Source: Fructilactobacillus florum DSM 22689 = JCM 16035
Lineage (GTDB): Bacteria > Bacillota > Bacilli > Lactobacillales > Lactobacillaceae
Direction: 5' to 3'
Length of the DNA stretch: 64,000 nt
Assembly: GCF_001436645.1 (NCBI RefSeq)
Contig: NZ_AYZI01000001.1
Span: 124,001-188,000 of the forward strand
Shown here: piece after piece, positions 9,859 through 20,201 of the stretch
How the letters are laid out: each line of letters begins with the position of its first letter
How positions within the stretch are numbered: position 1 is the first letter of the stretch
Made by a program: the position numbers and the translations under genes
The notes under the pieces: generated by a model
Database searches by the model: none
The model's input: only the letters and a program-made list of their open reading frames with translations
Told to the model about the DNA's origin: nothing

Positions 9859-10452
9859 ATGCCTTTAGTTCCTACAGTTGTTGAAAACTCGCCCCAAGGT
9901 GAACGTGCCTACGATATTTATTCTCGATTACTAAAAGATCGGATTATCATGCTGTCTGGTCAAATCGAAGACAATATGGCTAACGCCATCATTGCCCAAC
10001 TACTATTCTTGGATGCTCAAGACTCAGATAAAGATATTTATTTATACATTAATTCTCCCGGCGGGGTAATTACTTCCGGAATGGCTATCTATGATACTAT
10101 GAACTTCATTAAATCTGACGTTCAAACAATTGTGATGGGAATGGCTGCTTCAATGGCCAGTGTCTTGGCAACTGCCGGGACCAAGGGGAAGCGGTTTGCT
10201 TTACCTCACTCTCAGATCATGATTCACCAACCTTCCGGTGGAGCACAGGGTCAACAAACGGAGATTGAGATCGCTGCAAAAGAGATTCTCAAAGCTCGCA
10301 AGATGATTAACGAGTTACTCGCTGAACATTCTGGACAACCACTTGAAAAAATTGATCGCGATACGGAACGAGACAATTACCTAACAGCGCAAGACGCCGT
10401 TGACTATGGTTTAATTGATGGAATTATGAAAAACAGTTCTGATCGAAAATAA
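9859..10452 (+). CDS. clpP: ATP-dependent Clp protease proteolytic subunit
   Basis: Serine protease that forms the double heptamer chamber for ClpC/ClpE/ClpX in protein quality control. From the ATG at 9859 the product is 197 residues, beginning [20 protein letters not shown]. The catalytic triad is visible: Ser in GMAASMAS, His in [12 protein letters not shown], Asp in DTERDNYL. An upstream in-frame ATG at 9799 lies inside the promoter and is rejected. The gene is controlled by CtsR (operator 9779-9794), as in other Firmicutes, and points toward whiA, sharing its terminator. Confidence 0.98.
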   Translation: MPLVPTVVENSPQGERAYDIYSRLLKDRIIMLSGQIEDNMANAIIAQLLFLDAQDSDKDIYLYINSPGGVITSGMAIYDTMNFIKSDVQTIVMGMAASMASVLATAGTKGKRFALPHSQIMIHQPSGGAQGQQTEIEIAAKEILKARKMINELLAEHSGQPLEKIDRDTERDNYLTAQDAVDYGLIDGIMKNSSDRK

Positions 10453-10464
10453 TTAGTGCCTGAT

Positions 10465-10507
10465 TAAAAAAGACGGATTCTAAATTCTTTAGAATCCGTC
10501 TTTTTTA
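10465..10507. terminator. Bidirectional terminator between clpP and whiA
   Basis: Long stem AGACGGATTCTAAA/TTTAGAATCCGTCT with A and T tracts on both sides. It serves the converging clpP (+) and rapZ-yvcK-whiA (-) transcripts. Confidence 0.9.
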
Positions 10508-10520
10508 TTTCTTCAATTAA

Positions 10521-11471
10521 CTAACGCTCGAGGAAAGTCTGATTTTCAATGCGAAGTTGCTGGGCAAAATCGTTAATTTTATGCAACCGGTGATTAATCC
10601 CTGATTTTGAAATCGGTCCATCTGCGACTAACTCACCTAATTCTTTCAAACTAACTTCCTGGTGTTTGAGTCTCGTTTCCGCAACATTTCGCAATTTAAT
10701 TGGGAGGGCTGCTAACCCAACGGTCGCTGCAATAAATTTAATGTTTTCTAATTGTTTGGTTGACGCATTAGCGACCTTATTCAGATTAGCATTCTCACAA
10801 TTAACTAAGCGATTAACTGAATTCCGCATATCACGCATAATTCGAATATCTTCAAATTTTAGCATCGCGTTTGTTGCTCCAATTAGTTGCAAAAAATCAG
10901 CGATTTTTTCCGCTTCTTTCAGATAGACGATGTACCCGCTCCGCCGTTGCGTTTGTTTAGCCCCTAGTTGGTAACGATTAATCATCTCCAACAACATTTG
11001 ATTGTGCTCCTGATACAAAGAGTAAATCTCTAAATGATAGCGCGATGTTTCTGGATTATTAACAGAACCCCCTGCCAAAAAAGCTCCCCGTAAGTAAGAC
11101 CGCACCTGCAGATCATTTTTAAGCAGTTCAACTGGAACCCGCTCCTTAATCTGATTGTCAGCAAAAATCCCTAAATCTTGCAACAATTCTGATACATGGG
11201 AACGCAAACGGACAACATAAAAATTATTTTTGTGTAGCTTCATTTTTCGTCGCACTAACACTCGGGTTTCAATATGATAAAAATGAAGCAGAAGCTGGTA
11301 GATACGACGCGCAATTACAGAGTTTTCCGACTGGACTTCCAAGGTCAAATTACCATTAGCTAGCTTTAGACTACCATTCATCCGAATCAAGGCCATTAAC
11401 TCCGCCTGTGCGTTTAGTCGATGAACCTCCAACTGGGTCAGCTCTTTTTTTACCTCGCTGGCATATGACAT
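10521..11471 (-). CDS. whiA: Sporulation-type regulator WhiA
   Basis: DNA-binding protein linked to cell division and chromosome segregation in Firmicutes. 316 residues from the ATG at 11471. The N-terminal part has the degenerate LAGLIDADG fold ([15 protein letters not shown] segment near 125-140), and the C-terminal part is the WhiA helix-turn-helix domain (about 225-310, with LKELGELV and [12 protein letters not shown]). The start was chosen because GAGGAG lies about ten bases upstream; a GTG 12 bases earlier overlaps that site. It is translationally close to yvcK, whose stop lies nine bases before the start. Confidence 0.94.
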   Translation of the reverse strand: MSYASEVKKELTQLEVHRLNAQAELMALIRMNGSLKLANGNLTLEVQSENSVIARRIYQLLLHFYHIETRVLVRRKMKLHKNNFYVVRLRSHVSELLQDLGIFADNQIKERVPVELLKNDLQVRSYLRGAFLAGGSVNNPETSRYHLEIYSLYQEHNQMLLEMINRYQLGAKQTQRRSGYIVYLKEAEKIADFLQLIGATNAMLKFEDIRIMRDMRNSVNRLVNCENANLNKVANASTKQLENIKFIAATVGLAALPIKLRNVAETRLKHQEVSLKELGELVADGPISKSGINHRLHKINDFAQQLRIENQTFLER

Positions 11472-11479
11472 GTGAAAAA

Positions 11480-12493
11480 TCACTCCTCATTAGGATTGTT
11501 AGCTCGTTTTAATAATCGCATCAATTCATCCGTCACTAATTTACCATTATGAAACGCACCATGATCACGTAATTCAAGAAAATCGGAAGGAATCACTCGA
11601 CACCCAAGCTCTTGTAAGCCCTGATAATCAGCTGCCACTGGCTGAGCTTCGTCCCCCCACCGCTGATGGTCAATATAAGTCGCTGGTACCGGTCGATCAT
11701 TAACTAATACGGTATCAACAAAAGAACTACCCAGTTGGCGATCGAGGACGCGGACGTGATCAGCATCTGTAAAGTGATCTGTTTCCCCTTTTTGGGTCAT
11801 AATATTACAAATGTAAATCACTTCTGCTTTGGTCGTGCGAACCGCTTGCCCAACATTGCCGACCATTAAATTCGGTAGAATACTGGTATACAGGCTTCCT
11901 GGTCCCAGGACAATCTGATCTGCATTCATGATTGCCTCAACGACTGCAGGAACTGCTGCTGGTTGGTGCGGCTTTTCGGCTGATTCAACCCACACGCGCT
12001 TAATCATTTTATCAGCAGCCGTAATCTCGGCTTCTCCGGCAAGTTGAGTACCGTCCTGAAATTCGGCATGCAGCTCAAGAATTTCATCACAAACTGGAAA
12101 GACATGTCCCTGAACCCGCATCATCTTGGCAAGCTCCTGAACCGCTACAAAAAATCCTCCCTCCATTTCAGAAAGCGCCGTAATAATCAAGTTACCAATG
12201 GCATGACCGGATAAGAACCGATCTGTAGACTTAAATCGATATTGGAAAATATCCAGATCAATTTGGGGTAAGTTCGACAGAGCTACTAAAACATTACGAA
12301 TATCCCCGGGGGGCAGAACATTAATATAATTTCGTAGGATCCCAGATGAGCCCCCGTCATCAGCAACCGTCACAATCGCAGTAATGTCAACGGCACGTTT
12401 TTTTAAGTTACGTAAAATAACCGGGAGACCTGTTCCTCCACCAATTACTACCATTCGAGGTCGCCGAGATTGGTGCTGCTTTCGTGCTATCAT
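11480..12493 (-). CDS. yvcK: YvcK/gluconeogenesis factor family protein
   Basis: CofD-like nucleotide-sugar-binding protein needed for growth on gluconeogenic carbon and for correct peptidoglycan synthesis in Bacillus. 337 residues. N-terminal Rossmann-like [17 protein letters not shown], then [13 protein letters not shown] and [12 protein letters not shown], all family hallmarks. [14 protein letters not shown] lies in the second half. The ATG overlaps the rapZ stop codon (ATGA), indicating translational coupling in the conserved rapZ-yvcK-whiA trio. Confidence 0.96.
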   Translation of the reverse strand: MIARKQHQSRRPRMVVIGGGTGLPVILRNLKKRAVDITAIVTVADDGGSSGILRNYINVLPPGDIRNVLVALSNLPQIDLDIFQYRFKSTDRFLSGHAIGNLIITALSEMEGGFFVAVQELAKMMRVQGHVFPVCDEILELHAEFQDGTQLAGEAEITAADKMIKRVWVESAEKPHQPAAVPAVVEAIMNADQIVLGPGSLYTSILPNLMVGNVGQAVRTTKAEVIYICNIMTQKGETDHFTDADHVRVLDRQLGSSFVDTVLVNDRPVPATYIDHQRWGDEAQPVAADYQGLQELGCRVIPSDFLELRDHGAFHNGKLVTDELMRLLKRANNPNEE

Positions 12494-13371
12494 TTACCAA
12501 TTCCCTCATGTCTATCAATATCTCGATGCGTAACATTCACAGTATAGCCCGCTTGTTGCAAGTTCTGAGCTAAACGTTCCGTCATTGCCACCGACCGGTG
12601 CTGTCCACCCGTGCATCCAATCGCAATCGTCTCACTCGCTTTAGAACTATTTTTAATTTGTGGAAGCTGAAAATCCAGCAGTGCTGCTAATCTAGTGAAG
12701 AAACCTTCTGCCGTCGGCTGATTCATTACATACTGATAGACTGGCGCATCCCGACCGGTTTGGTTGCGTAGTTCAGGCAAATAGTACGGATTACTAAGAA
12801 ATCGCACATCAAACAGCATGTCAGCATCAAGTGGTAACCCATATTTAAACCCAAACGACATTAATTCAACATGAAATGGATCAAACCCATGTTGTTCAAA
12901 ACTCGCAATAATTTTTTCTCGTAATTGATTCGAAGTTAGATCCGTCGTGTCAATCACTAAATTGGCGTCCGCCTTAACTGCCGCCATCTCAGAACGTTCT
13001 TTTTCTATTCCATCAACAATGCGACCGTTTCTAGCCAATGGATGATTTCTGCGGCTTTCCTCATAGCGGGAAACCAAAACGTTGGTTGCCGCATCTAAAA
13101 AAATCACATTTTCTTGTTCGTGTTGATTGCGTGCCAGTGAACGCAAAGAATTTACAAATTCTTGGTTAGTTCCTGGTGATCGTAAATCAATAACCACTGC
13201 AACTTTATTAATTTCAGTTGAAGTCTGCAATAAATCAATAAATTTATGGAGGAGCGCGGTTGGCAAATTATCGACACAAAAATAACCTAAATCTTCAAAA
13301 GTCTGAATTGCTTTTGTTTTTCCGGCACCACTCATTCCGGTAATTACTACAAACCGGTCATCTTTTTTCAT
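12490..13371 (-). CDS. rapZ: RNase adapter RapZ/YvcJ, nucleotide-binding protein
   Basis: P-loop NTPase family; in E. coli RapZ controls glmZ RNA decay, while the Bacillus YvcJ role is less clear (competence). 293 residues from the ATG at 13371, with GGAGG eight bases upstream; a TTG 15 bases earlier lies within the ribosome-binding site. Walker A is GMSGAGKT near residue 12. The C-terminal domain has [10 protein letters not shown] followed by HRDIDRHE. First gene of the trio with yvcK and whiA; an extended -10 promoter lies at 13397-13405. Confidence 0.95.
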   Translation of the reverse strand: MKKDDRFVVITGMSGAGKTKAIQTFEDLGYFCVDNLPTALLHKFIDLLQTSTEINKVAVVIDLRSPGTNQEFVNSLRSLARNQHEQENVIFLDAATNVLVSRYEESRRNHPLARNGRIVDGIEKERSEMAAVKADANLVIDTTDLTSNQLREKIIASFEQHGFDPFHVELMSFGFKYGLPLDADMLFDVRFLSNPYYLPELRNQTGRDAPVYQYVMNQPTAEGFFTRLAALLDFQLPQIKNSSKASETIAIGCTGGQHRSVAMTERLAQNLQQAGYTVNVTHRDIDRHEGIGK

Positions 13372-13396
13372 AAGCACTCCCTCCAAACGTTATTTT

Positions 13397-13405
13397 AGTA
13401 TAGCA
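13397..13405 (-). promoter_or_regulatory. Extended -10 promoter of rapZ-yvcK-whiA
   Basis: TGCTATACT on the minus strand, 26 bases before the rapZ ATG. The -35 is weak (TTATCG at a 16-base spacing), as often seen with extended -10 promoters. Confidence 0.5.
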
Positions 13406-13433
13406 CACCCGGCTAATTCGATAAATCAAACGA

Positions 13434-13468
13434 CTAAAAAACGCCTAGTAGCATCTCACTACTAAACG
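13434..13468 (-). terminator. Intrinsic terminator after uvrA
   Basis: A stem built from TAGTAG/CTACTA, extended by ACG/CGT, begins at the uvrA stop codon and is followed by six T residues on the minus strand. Confidence 0.75.
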
Positions 13469-16326
13469 TGATCGTGGTTCGCCATTGCTTTAGTTTTAGC
13501 CGTATCAGCAACTAAAATTGGCTCTAAATACTGTCCAGTATAACTAGCAGCTACCTTAACCAGCTGCTCGGGCGTCCCCGTTGCCACGATTTGACCACCG
13601 CCAGCTCCGCCTTCTGGACCTAGATCAATTAAATAATCTGCTTGTTTAATCACATCCATATTATGTTCAATGATTAAAACGGTATTCCCCGCATCCGTGA
13701 GCTGTTGCAGCACTGCTAATAAATGCTTAATATCTTCACTATGCAGCCCCGTAGTTGGCTCATCCAAAATATAAAAATTATTTCCACTAGAACGTTTATG
13801 CAGTTCTGACGCTAGTTTCATCCGCTGAGCTTCACCACCAGATAAGGTAGTCGCTGGTTGCCCCAACTTTACATAGCCAAGTCCGACATCAACAATTGTC
13901 TGCAATTTTCGTGTAATTTTGGGAAGGGCTGCAAAGAATTCTAGCGCTTCGGCAACCGTCAGATCCAAAACATCTGCAATGCTTTTACCCTTATATTCAA
14001 CCTCTAAAGTTTCGGCATTATATCGCTTACCATGACAAACTTCGCAAGGAACAAATACATCCGGCAAAAAGTCCATTTCGATTTTTAAAATGCCATCACC
14101 ATGGCAAGTTTCACAACGACCACCCTTCGTATTAAAACTAAACCGCCCCTTCTGATAGCCCCGCAGCTGGGCTTCATTAGTCTGAGAAAACAACGTTCGA
14201 ACGTCGTCAAAAACACCCGTATACGTTGCTGGATTACTCCGTGGAGTTCTGCCAATGGGACTTTGATCGATGCTCACTAATTTTTCGATGTTTTGGTAGC
14301 CCGTTAGGGAGCGATATTTGCCCGGTTTTTCAGAATTATGGTTCAATTTTTGCGCCAACACCCGCTTTAAAATATCATTCACTAACGTTGACTTGCCAGA
14401 CCCGGAAACTCCTGTGACCACATTTAATTCTCCCAGCGGAAAGCTAACCGTTAAATTTTTTAAATTATTAGCAGCGGCTCCTTTGAGGGTTAATTTTTTT
14501 CGACTATGGCGCCGGTGGAGGGGTACCGGAATAAATTTTTTCCCAGCAAGGTACTGTCCCGTAAGCGAAGCTGGATTTTTAGCTACCTGTGCGGGAGTTC
14601 CCGTCGCCATAATCCGCCCTCCATTTTGACCAGCGCCGGGACCAACATCAATCAAATAGTCAGCAGCAAGCATTGTATCCCGATCGTGTTCTACAACTAC
14701 AAGCGTATTTCCAAGGTCACGCATCTGTTTCAAAGATTTGATCAAACGCGCATTATCATGTTGATGCAGACCAATCGACGGCTCATCTAAAACGTATAAA
14801 ATTCCAGAAAGATTAGACCCAATCTGGGTAGCTAATCGAATCCGTTGGGCTTCCCCACCAGAGAGGGTCCGAGCTGCTCGAGCTAGAGTCAGGTAACTTA
14901 GACCAACATTAACCAAGAAATCTAACCGATCTGTAATTTCTTTTAAAATTGGTCGGGCAATCAACTCATTTTGTTCACTAAAAGTTAGTTGCTGGAAAAA
15001 TTGCTTGGTCGCTGCGATATTTTGGGCACAAACGATGCCAATGTGCTGGTCACCAATCCGAACTGCCAACGCCTTTTCGTTTAGACGATATCCGTGACAA
15101 ACTTGACAAGTTAATTCGCGCATATATTTCCGCATCTGATCACGAGTAAAGTCACTATTGGTCTCTCGAAAACGACGTTCCACATTCTTAACAACGCCCT
15201 CAAAAACTGCATCCACGTCCCGAACCCCACCAAAATCATTTTCATAATGAAAATGAAACGTTCGCTCTCCAGAACCGTACAACAATAGCTCCCGTTGCGA
15301 TTGAGAAAGTTTTTGATAAGGCGTATCTAGATTAATTTTAAAAGCCTGAGCTGCCTGCGCTAACATCTCGGGATAATACTTGGAACTAATGGGATTCCAT
15401 GGTTCTAACGCCCCATCACGCAAGGATTTAGTGGGATCTGGTACAACAAGGTCTTCATCAACTTCAAGTTTCACTCCCAGCCCATCACAAGCCGGACAAG
15501 CACCTTGCGGAGAGTTAAACGAAAATAGGCGCGGTTCTAACTGACCCACAGTAAAACCACAACGCGGACAAGCATAGTGCTCAGAAAATAGCAACGGCGC
15601 TCTTTCCCCCAGAAAATCAATTGTGGCATAGCCTTCGCTCAGCCGTAACGCCGTTTCCAAAGAATCTGATAGGCGCGCATTAATTCCTTCTTTCACAACA
15701 ATCCGATCAATCACAATACTGATGCTGTGGCGCTTGTTTTTATCGAGATCAAACTCTTCCCCAATGTCCGCCATGTTACCATCGACCACCACCCGTACAA
15801 AGCCTTCGCGTTTAATCTGGGCAAATATTTTCTTATGTTGTCCTCGTTTGTCACGAACGATCGGCGCCAATATTTGCATTTTGGTCCGATCTGGCAACTC
15901 ATTAATCCGAGCAATCATCTGGTCAACGGACTGGCTCTTGATAACGGTCCCATCATTAGGACAGATTGGCGTTCCCACCCGAGCCCACAGTAGCCGCAAA
16001 TAGTCATTTATTTCTGTGACCGTGCCGACGGTCGATCGGGGATTTTTAGAGGTCGTCTTTTGATCGATCGAAATCGCCGGACTAAGTCCTGTAATCGAAT
16101 CAACATCTGGTTTATTCATCTGACCCAAAAACTGCCGAGCATACGAAGATAAGCTTTCCACATATCGGCGTTGCCCTTCAGCGTATAAAGTGTCAAAAGC
16201 CAATGAACTTTTTCCGGATCCAGATAACCCGGACATCACTACTAATTTGTTTTTGGGGACCTCCACATTTACATCCTTAAGATTGTGCTCTCGAGCCCCA
16301 CTAATTTTAATTACATCATTTTGCAC
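13462..16326 (-). CDS. uvrA: Excinuclease ABC subunit A
   Basis: Damage-recognition ATPase of nucleotide excision repair; loads UvrB. 954 residues with two ABC modules. The first has Walker A GLSGSGKSS (near 32) and zinc finger CPRCG...CPACDG (near 255-280). The second has GVSGSGKST (near 645) and zinc finger CETCHGDG...CEVCHG (near 745-770). The LSGGEAQR signature appears twice. GTG start at 16326 with GAGG eight bases upstream. It lies ten bases after uvrB and shares its LexA-controlled promoter. Confidence 0.98.
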   Translation of the reverse strand: MQNDVIKISGAREHNLKDVNVEVPKNKLVVMSGLSGSGKSSLAFDTLYAEGQRRYVESLSSYARQFLGQMNKPDVDSITGLSPAISIDQKTTSKNPRSTVGTVTEINDYLRLLWARVGTPICPNDGTVIKSQSVDQMIARINELPDRTKMQILAPIVRDKRGQHKKIFAQIKREGFVRVVVDGNMADIGEEFDLDKNKRHSISIVIDRIVVKEGINARLSDSLETALRLSEGYATIDFLGERAPLLFSEHYACPRCGFTVGQLEPRLFSFNSPQGACPACDGLGVKLEVDEDLVVPDPTKSLRDGALEPWNPISSKYYPEMLAQAAQAFKINLDTPYQKLSQSQRELLLYGSGERTFHFHYENDFGGVRDVDAVFEGVVKNVERRFRETNSDFTRDQMRKYMRELTCQVCHGYRLNEKALAVRIGDQHIGIVCAQNIAATKQFFQQLTFSEQNELIARPILKEITDRLDFLVNVGLSYLTLARAARTLSGGEAQRIRLATQIGSNLSGILYVLDEPSIGLHQHDNARLIKSLKQMRDLGNTLVVVEHDRDTMLAADYLIDVGPGAGQNGGRIMATGTPAQVAKNPASLTGQYLAGKKFIPVPLHRRHSRKKLTLKGAAANNLKNLTVSFPLGELNVVTGVSGSGKSTLVNDILKRVLAQKLNHNSEKPGKYRSLTGYQNIEKLVSIDQSPIGRTPRSNPATYTGVFDDVRTLFSQTNEAQLRGYQKGRFSFNTKGGRCETCHGDGILKIEMDFLPDVFVPCEVCHGKRYNAETLEVEYKGKSIADVLDLTVAEALEFFAALPKITRKLQTIVDVGLGYVKLGQPATTLSGGEAQRMKLASELHKRSSGNNFYILDEPTTGLHSEDIKHLLAVLQQLTDAGNTVLIIEHNMDVIKQADYLIDLGPEGGAGGGQIVATGTPEQLVKVAASYTGQYLEPILVADTAKTKAMANHDHV

Positions 16327-16336
16327 TGGGTATGCC

Positions 16337-18346
16337 TCACTTCATTTGTTTTCGTAACTTTTTGATCGTATCCCGAAGCGCCGCTGCCTGTTCAAAATCA
16401 AGTTGCCGAGCTGCTGTTTGCATCTCATCACTAAGATTCTGAAGCATCTCGTGCTGTTCATGATCAGACATCTGTTCAAAATCTGATTCTGCAAAGGGAT
16501 GCTCTGAATCAGCAGGCTGCTCAATTGTATCCGCTTTATAGGCAGAGATTGCCGTTGGAATCGCTTTAATAATCGTCTTCGGCGTCACATGATGTTCTTG
16601 ATTATAGTCTAACTGCAACTGTCGTCTACGATTAGTTTCGTCCATTGCCGCCTGCATTGAATCGGTCACGTGATCCGCATACATAATCACGTGTCCATCA
16701 GCATTTCGAGCAGCACGACCAATGGTTTGAATTAAAGAGCGCACGTTTCGTAAGAAACCTTCTTTATCGGCATCTAAAATTGCAATCAAAGAAACCTCGG
16801 GAACGTCAATGCCTTCTCGCAATAAATTAATCCCCACTAACACGTCAAATTTACCTAACCGCAGATCACGAATAATTCTCGTTCTTTCTAACGTTTTAAT
16901 ATCACTATGCAAGTATCGGACCTTAATGCCTAAATCTTTAAGATAATCGGTTAAATCCTCTGCCATCTTCTTTGTTAGCGTCGTCACAAAAGTTCGCTGT
17001 TGGTTTTTAATTCGTTGATTGATTTCACCCACTAAATCGTCCATCTGATCTTTAGTTGGTCGGACTTCCACGGTAGGATCTAACAAACCGGTTGGTCGAA
17101 TAATTTGTTCAACCACTTGGCTACTATGGTCTAATTCATAGTCCCCAGGCGTTGCAGACATGTAGATAACTTGATGAATGTGCCCTTCAAACTCTGAAAA
17201 GTTTAATGGGCGGTTGTCATAAGCACTTGGCAACCGAAATCCGTAATCGATGAGCTGGGTCTTACGGGCTCGATCACCTTTTAACATCCCACGAACCTGC
17301 GGAATGGTTTGGTGCGATTCGTCGACAAACATCAAAAAATCTTTTGGAAAGAAATCTAGCAAGGTGTAGGGAGCTTCACCGGGCTGCCGCCGATCCATGT
17401 AACGCGAGTAATTTTCAATTCCGTTGGTATATCCCATCTCACGCATCATCTCGATGTCATAAGTGGTTCGCTGCTTGAGGCGCTGGGCTTCTAGCAACTT
17501 CCCGTGCTGCTCTAGTTGCTTAACTTGAGTGTCCATGTCTGCTTTAATCTCTGGCAAAGCCACCTTCATAATCTCATCGTTCGTCAAAAAGTGGGTAGCG
17601 GGAAATAGCGTCACAACTTCGGGCTGTCCAAGCACTTCCCCAGTCAGGGTATTTATTTCCGTAATTTTATCAATCTCATCCCCAAAAAATTCGATGCGGT
17701 AAGCATTCTGCGTTCCGGCAGCGGGAAAAACTTCGACCGTGTCGCCATGGACTCGGAAACGACCGCGATCAAAATCAATGTCATTACGTTCAAATTGAAT
17801 GTTTACTAGTTGCCGCAGTAAAACATCTCGTTCTAATTCCTGCCCAACGTGTAAAGAAATCGTATGATTTTGATACTCAACTGGGCTTCCTAGTCCAAAA
17901 ATTGAAGAAACTGAGGCAACTACAATTACATCATTTCGAGCTAGAAGCGCCGCGGTCGCTGCATGTCGCAATTGATCGATTTCATCGTTAATCGAAGCAT
18001 CTTTTTCGATATAAGTATCGCTGGAAGGAACATAGGCTTCGGGTTGATAAAAATCATAGTAACTGACAAAATATTCAACCGCATTTTGCGGGAAAAATTT
18101 TTTTAGCTCGTTATAGAGTTGTCCGGCCAAGGTTTTATTGTGAGCTAGCACTAGCGTGGGACGATTTTGATCACGAATAATGTTAGCCATCGTAAATGTT
18201 TTTCCTGTCCCGGTTGCTCCAAGCAAGGTTTGCTCTTTATCACCAGCATTCAACCCCGCATCCAGCGCCTTAATTGCTTCCGGTTGATCTCCGGTCGGTT
18301 GATAATCAGACACCAAGTTAAATTTTTTCTCTAATTTAGTTACCAT
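16337..18346 (-). CDS. uvrB: Excinuclease ABC subunit B
   Basis: Helicase-like subunit that verifies damage and recruits UvrC. 669 residues. Walker [11 protein letters not shown] near residue 43; beta-hairpin [18 protein letters not shown]-like DESHQT; helicase motif QTIGRAARN; a C-terminal UVR domain (about 630-665, [20 protein letters not shown]) that binds UvrC. First gene of uvrBA. A LexA box lies 60 bases upstream. Confidence 0.98.
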   Translation of the reverse strand: MVTKLEKKFNLVSDYQPTGDQPEAIKALDAGLNAGDKEQTLLGATGTGKTFTMANIIRDQNRPTLVLAHNKTLAGQLYNELKKFFPQNAVEYFVSYYDFYQPEAYVPSSDTYIEKDASINDEIDQLRHAATAALLARNDVIVVASVSSIFGLGSPVEYQNHTISLHVGQELERDVLLRQLVNIQFERNDIDFDRGRFRVHGDTVEVFPAAGTQNAYRIEFFGDEIDKITEINTLTGEVLGQPEVVTLFPATHFLTNDEIMKVALPEIKADMDTQVKQLEQHGKLLEAQRLKQRTTYDIEMMREMGYTNGIENYSRYMDRRQPGEAPYTLLDFFPKDFLMFVDESHQTIPQVRGMLKGDRARKTQLIDYGFRLPSAYDNRPLNFSEFEGHIHQVIYMSATPGDYELDHSSQVVEQIIRPTGLLDPTVEVRPTKDQMDDLVGEINQRIKNQQRTFVTTLTKKMAEDLTDYLKDLGIKVRYLHSDIKTLERTRIIRDLRLGKFDVLVGINLLREGIDVPEVSLIAILDADKEGFLRNVRSLIQTIGRAARNADGHVIMYADHVTDSMQAAMDETNRRRQLQLDYNQEHHVTPKTIIKAIPTAISAYKADTIEQPADSEHPFAESDFEQMSDHEQHEMLQNLSDEMQTAARQLDFEQAAALRDTIKKLRKQMK

Positions 18347-18405
18347 GATAACTCCTGTCCCCAGTTCTTGATGTAATTCCTCGTAATAACATTAATCTTA
18401 GCATA

Positions 18406-18419
18406 CGAACATACTTTCG
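18406..18419 (-). promoter_or_regulatory. LexA (DinR) box upstream of uvrB
   Basis: CGAACATACTTTCG matches the Firmicute SOS box CGAACRNRYGTTYG at 13 of 14 positions. It lies in the spacer of a probable promoter whose extended -10 (TGCTAAGAT, minus strand) is immediately downstream. uvrBA is a classic SOS target. Confidence 0.85.
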
Positions 18420-18484
18420 AAAAGGCTCGCTGATCCCTCGGTTTTTAGACCCATTTTGTTGATATAACTTGTTAACTACAGTCA

Positions 18485-18536
18485 ATAAAAAAATACCACT
18501 AAAGTTAACTTGAACCAGTAACTTTAAAGGTATTTT
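18485..18536 (-). terminator. Terminator after trxB
   Basis: Long imperfect stem with outer arm AATACC/GGTATT and inner arm TAAAGTTA/TAACTTTA. Seven T residues follow on the minus strand. Confidence 0.7.
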
Positions 18537-18552
18537 AATTAATCAGCGTCCA

Positions 18553-19485
18553 TTATTTTTCTAATTTCTGAGCTTCAACATAATCAAAGACGGCCTGACC
18601 GGCAATGCCACCGTCACCAACTGCCGTGGTAATTTGTCGGAGCGGTTTGTGGCGCACATCACCCACCGCAAAAATTCCAGGAACTTTGGTTGCCATTTGT
18701 TCGTTGGTTTCAATCCAACCCTGGTCATCAGTGATTCCTAACTGCTGAAAGGCCGTAGTCAGCGGGAGAATTCCTACATAAATGAATACCCCACTAGCTG
18801 CCAGCTGCTGCTCTTCATTGGTTTGTTGGTTTTTAATCGTTACGCCTGTGACTTTTTTGTCATCACCATCAATGTGTTGTACCGTACTATTCCAGACAAA
18901 ATCAATGTTGTCTTTTGAAAATGCTTGTTGTTGCAGAATTGGCTGGGCACGTAATTGATCCCGACGATGAACTACGGTCACTTGGTTAGCGATGTTTGAT
19001 AGGTAAGTTGCCTCTTGAACTGCTGAGTCACCCCCACCAACAACAATCACATCTTCTTGTTTGAAGAAGGCCCCATCACAAACAGCACAGTAGGAAACTC
19101 CTCGTCCTCCGAACTCTTCTTCGCCAGGAACTCCAAGTTTGCGATACTCCGCCCCTGCTGCCAAAATAACTGCGACCGCTTCATATTGCTGATCAGCTGT
19201 ATTCACTAATTTAGTCGCGCCATCGGTCGTGATCCCCGTTACTTCACCGTATGCATACTCCACTCCAAACTGGGTGCTGCTATCATACATTGCTTGTGAT
19301 AAATCGGGACCCAAAATCGATTTAAAGCCAGGATAATTTTCGATTTCAGCTGTGTTGTTCATTTGCCCACCAAAAACACCCCGATCCAACATCAGAACCG
19401 AAAGTTCTGCTCGAGAGGCATATAAGGCTGCTGTCATCCCAGCTGGACCCGCGCCGATTACAATCACATCATATTTTTTTGTCAT
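18553..19485 (-). CDS. trxB: Thioredoxin reductase
   Basis: FAD/NADPH enzyme that reduces thioredoxin. 310 residues. FAD site GAGPAGMTAALYASRA at the N-terminus; redox pair CAVC in SYCAVCDGAFF (near 134-137); NADPH site VVGGGDSAVQEA; C-terminal FAD motif GIFAVGDVRHKPLRQ. It lies 13 bases after tpx, so the thiol peroxidase and the enzyme that recharges its electron donor are probably co-transcribed. Confidence 0.97.
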   Translation of the reverse strand: MTKKYDVIVIGAGPAGMTAALYASRAELSVLMLDRGVFGGQMNNTAEIENYPGFKSILGPDLSQAMYDSSTQFGVEYAYGEVTGITTDGATKLVNTADQQYEAVAVILAAGAEYRKLGVPGEEEFGGRGVSYCAVCDGAFFKQEDVIVVGGGDSAVQEATYLSNIANQVTVVHRRDQLRAQPILQQQAFSKDNIDFVWNSTVQHIDGDDKKVTGVTIKNQQTNEEQQLAASGVFIYVGILPLTTAFQQLGITDDQGWIETNEQMATKVPGIFAVGDVRHKPLRQITTAVGDGGIAGQAVFDYVEAQKLEK

Positions 19486-19498
19486 CAGGATTACCTCA

Positions 19499-20011
19499 TT
19501 ATTTTGGATTAGTTAAAAGCTGTTGTAGCGCTTTGATAACCGGTTGATAGTCTGGTTGATGAGAAATTTCTGACACCATTTGGCAAAATGTAATCTTACC
19601 AGTAGCATCAACTAAGTAAACCGCCCGTGCTAGATGACGAAAAATTGGAATATACAAGTGAGTCGCTTTTCCAAACGACCCCTCGGCATCTGACATAATT
19701 TCCATCTGCGTAACGTCGTGCGCTGCACACCAGTTCTTTTGATACTTAACTGGATTGTTAGAAACCGTCACGAATCGGACGTCACGAAACTGACTGGCCG
19801 TTTGATTAAATTGGGCGGTTTCTAAACTACAAACTTTCGTCCGCAAATCAGGGACAACGCTCAATAATAATGGTTTCCCAATTAGATCTGTCGTTGTAAG
19901 CTGCTTCCCCGCCTGATCACGCAAAGTGAAATTAGGTAGTTCTTCTCCCACTTGTGGTTGCTGGTTTCCCATTAGCCATTGAATTGGAATTCCACCTAGC
20001 TTAATTGTCAT
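19499..20011 (-). CDS. tpx: Thiol peroxidase (atypical 2-Cys peroxiredoxin)
   Basis: Reduces hydrogen peroxide and alkyl hydroperoxides with electrons from thioredoxin. 170 residues. The peroxidatic Cys61 lies in a VVPDLRTKVCS context (a variant of the usual VPSLDTPVCS), and the resolving Cys95 lies in NWCAAHD. The 34-residue spacing equals that of E. coli Tpx (Cys61/Cys95). The LGGIPIQ start and the VGEELPNFTL segment are also family-like. ATG start with AGAGGTGAC upstream. Operon with trxB. Confidence 0.93.
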   Translation of the reverse strand: MTIKLGGIPIQWLMGNQQPQVGEELPNFTLRDQAGKQLTTTDLIGKPLLLSVVPDLRTKVCSLETAQFNQTASQFRDVRFVTVSNNPVKYQKNWCAAHDVTQMEIMSDAEGSFGKATHLYIPIFRHLARAVYLVDATGKITFCQMVSEISHQPDYQPVIKALQQLLTNPK

Positions 20012-20114
20012 CTAAGTCACCTCTCATGTATAAATTAGTATTTTCATCCTAACATCTTACTTACTATAAGTCAGTAATTTTGCTTATTGGCTCTCTAGAA
20101 GACGAAGACCGCCG

Positions 20115-20163
20115 TAAAAAAAAGCCCATGATGGACCAGCAATTGCTAGCCTTCATGAAGCTC
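20115..20163 (-). terminator. Terminator after galU
   Basis: Long stem on the minus strand: outer AGC.TCATGA against TCATG.GGCT, inner CTAGCAATTGCTGG self-complementary core. Eight T residues follow. It closes the secA-to-galU gene run before tpx. Confidence 0.7.
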
Positions 20164-20201
20164 GATTCAATCATCATGCACAACAGGCGCCCGATAATCG
20201 A

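Noticed and set aside
20012-20100. Inverted repeats near ACTTACTATAAGT upstream of tpx as a PerR box
   Set aside because: The sequence does not match the PerR consensus and no clear promoter could be aligned with it.
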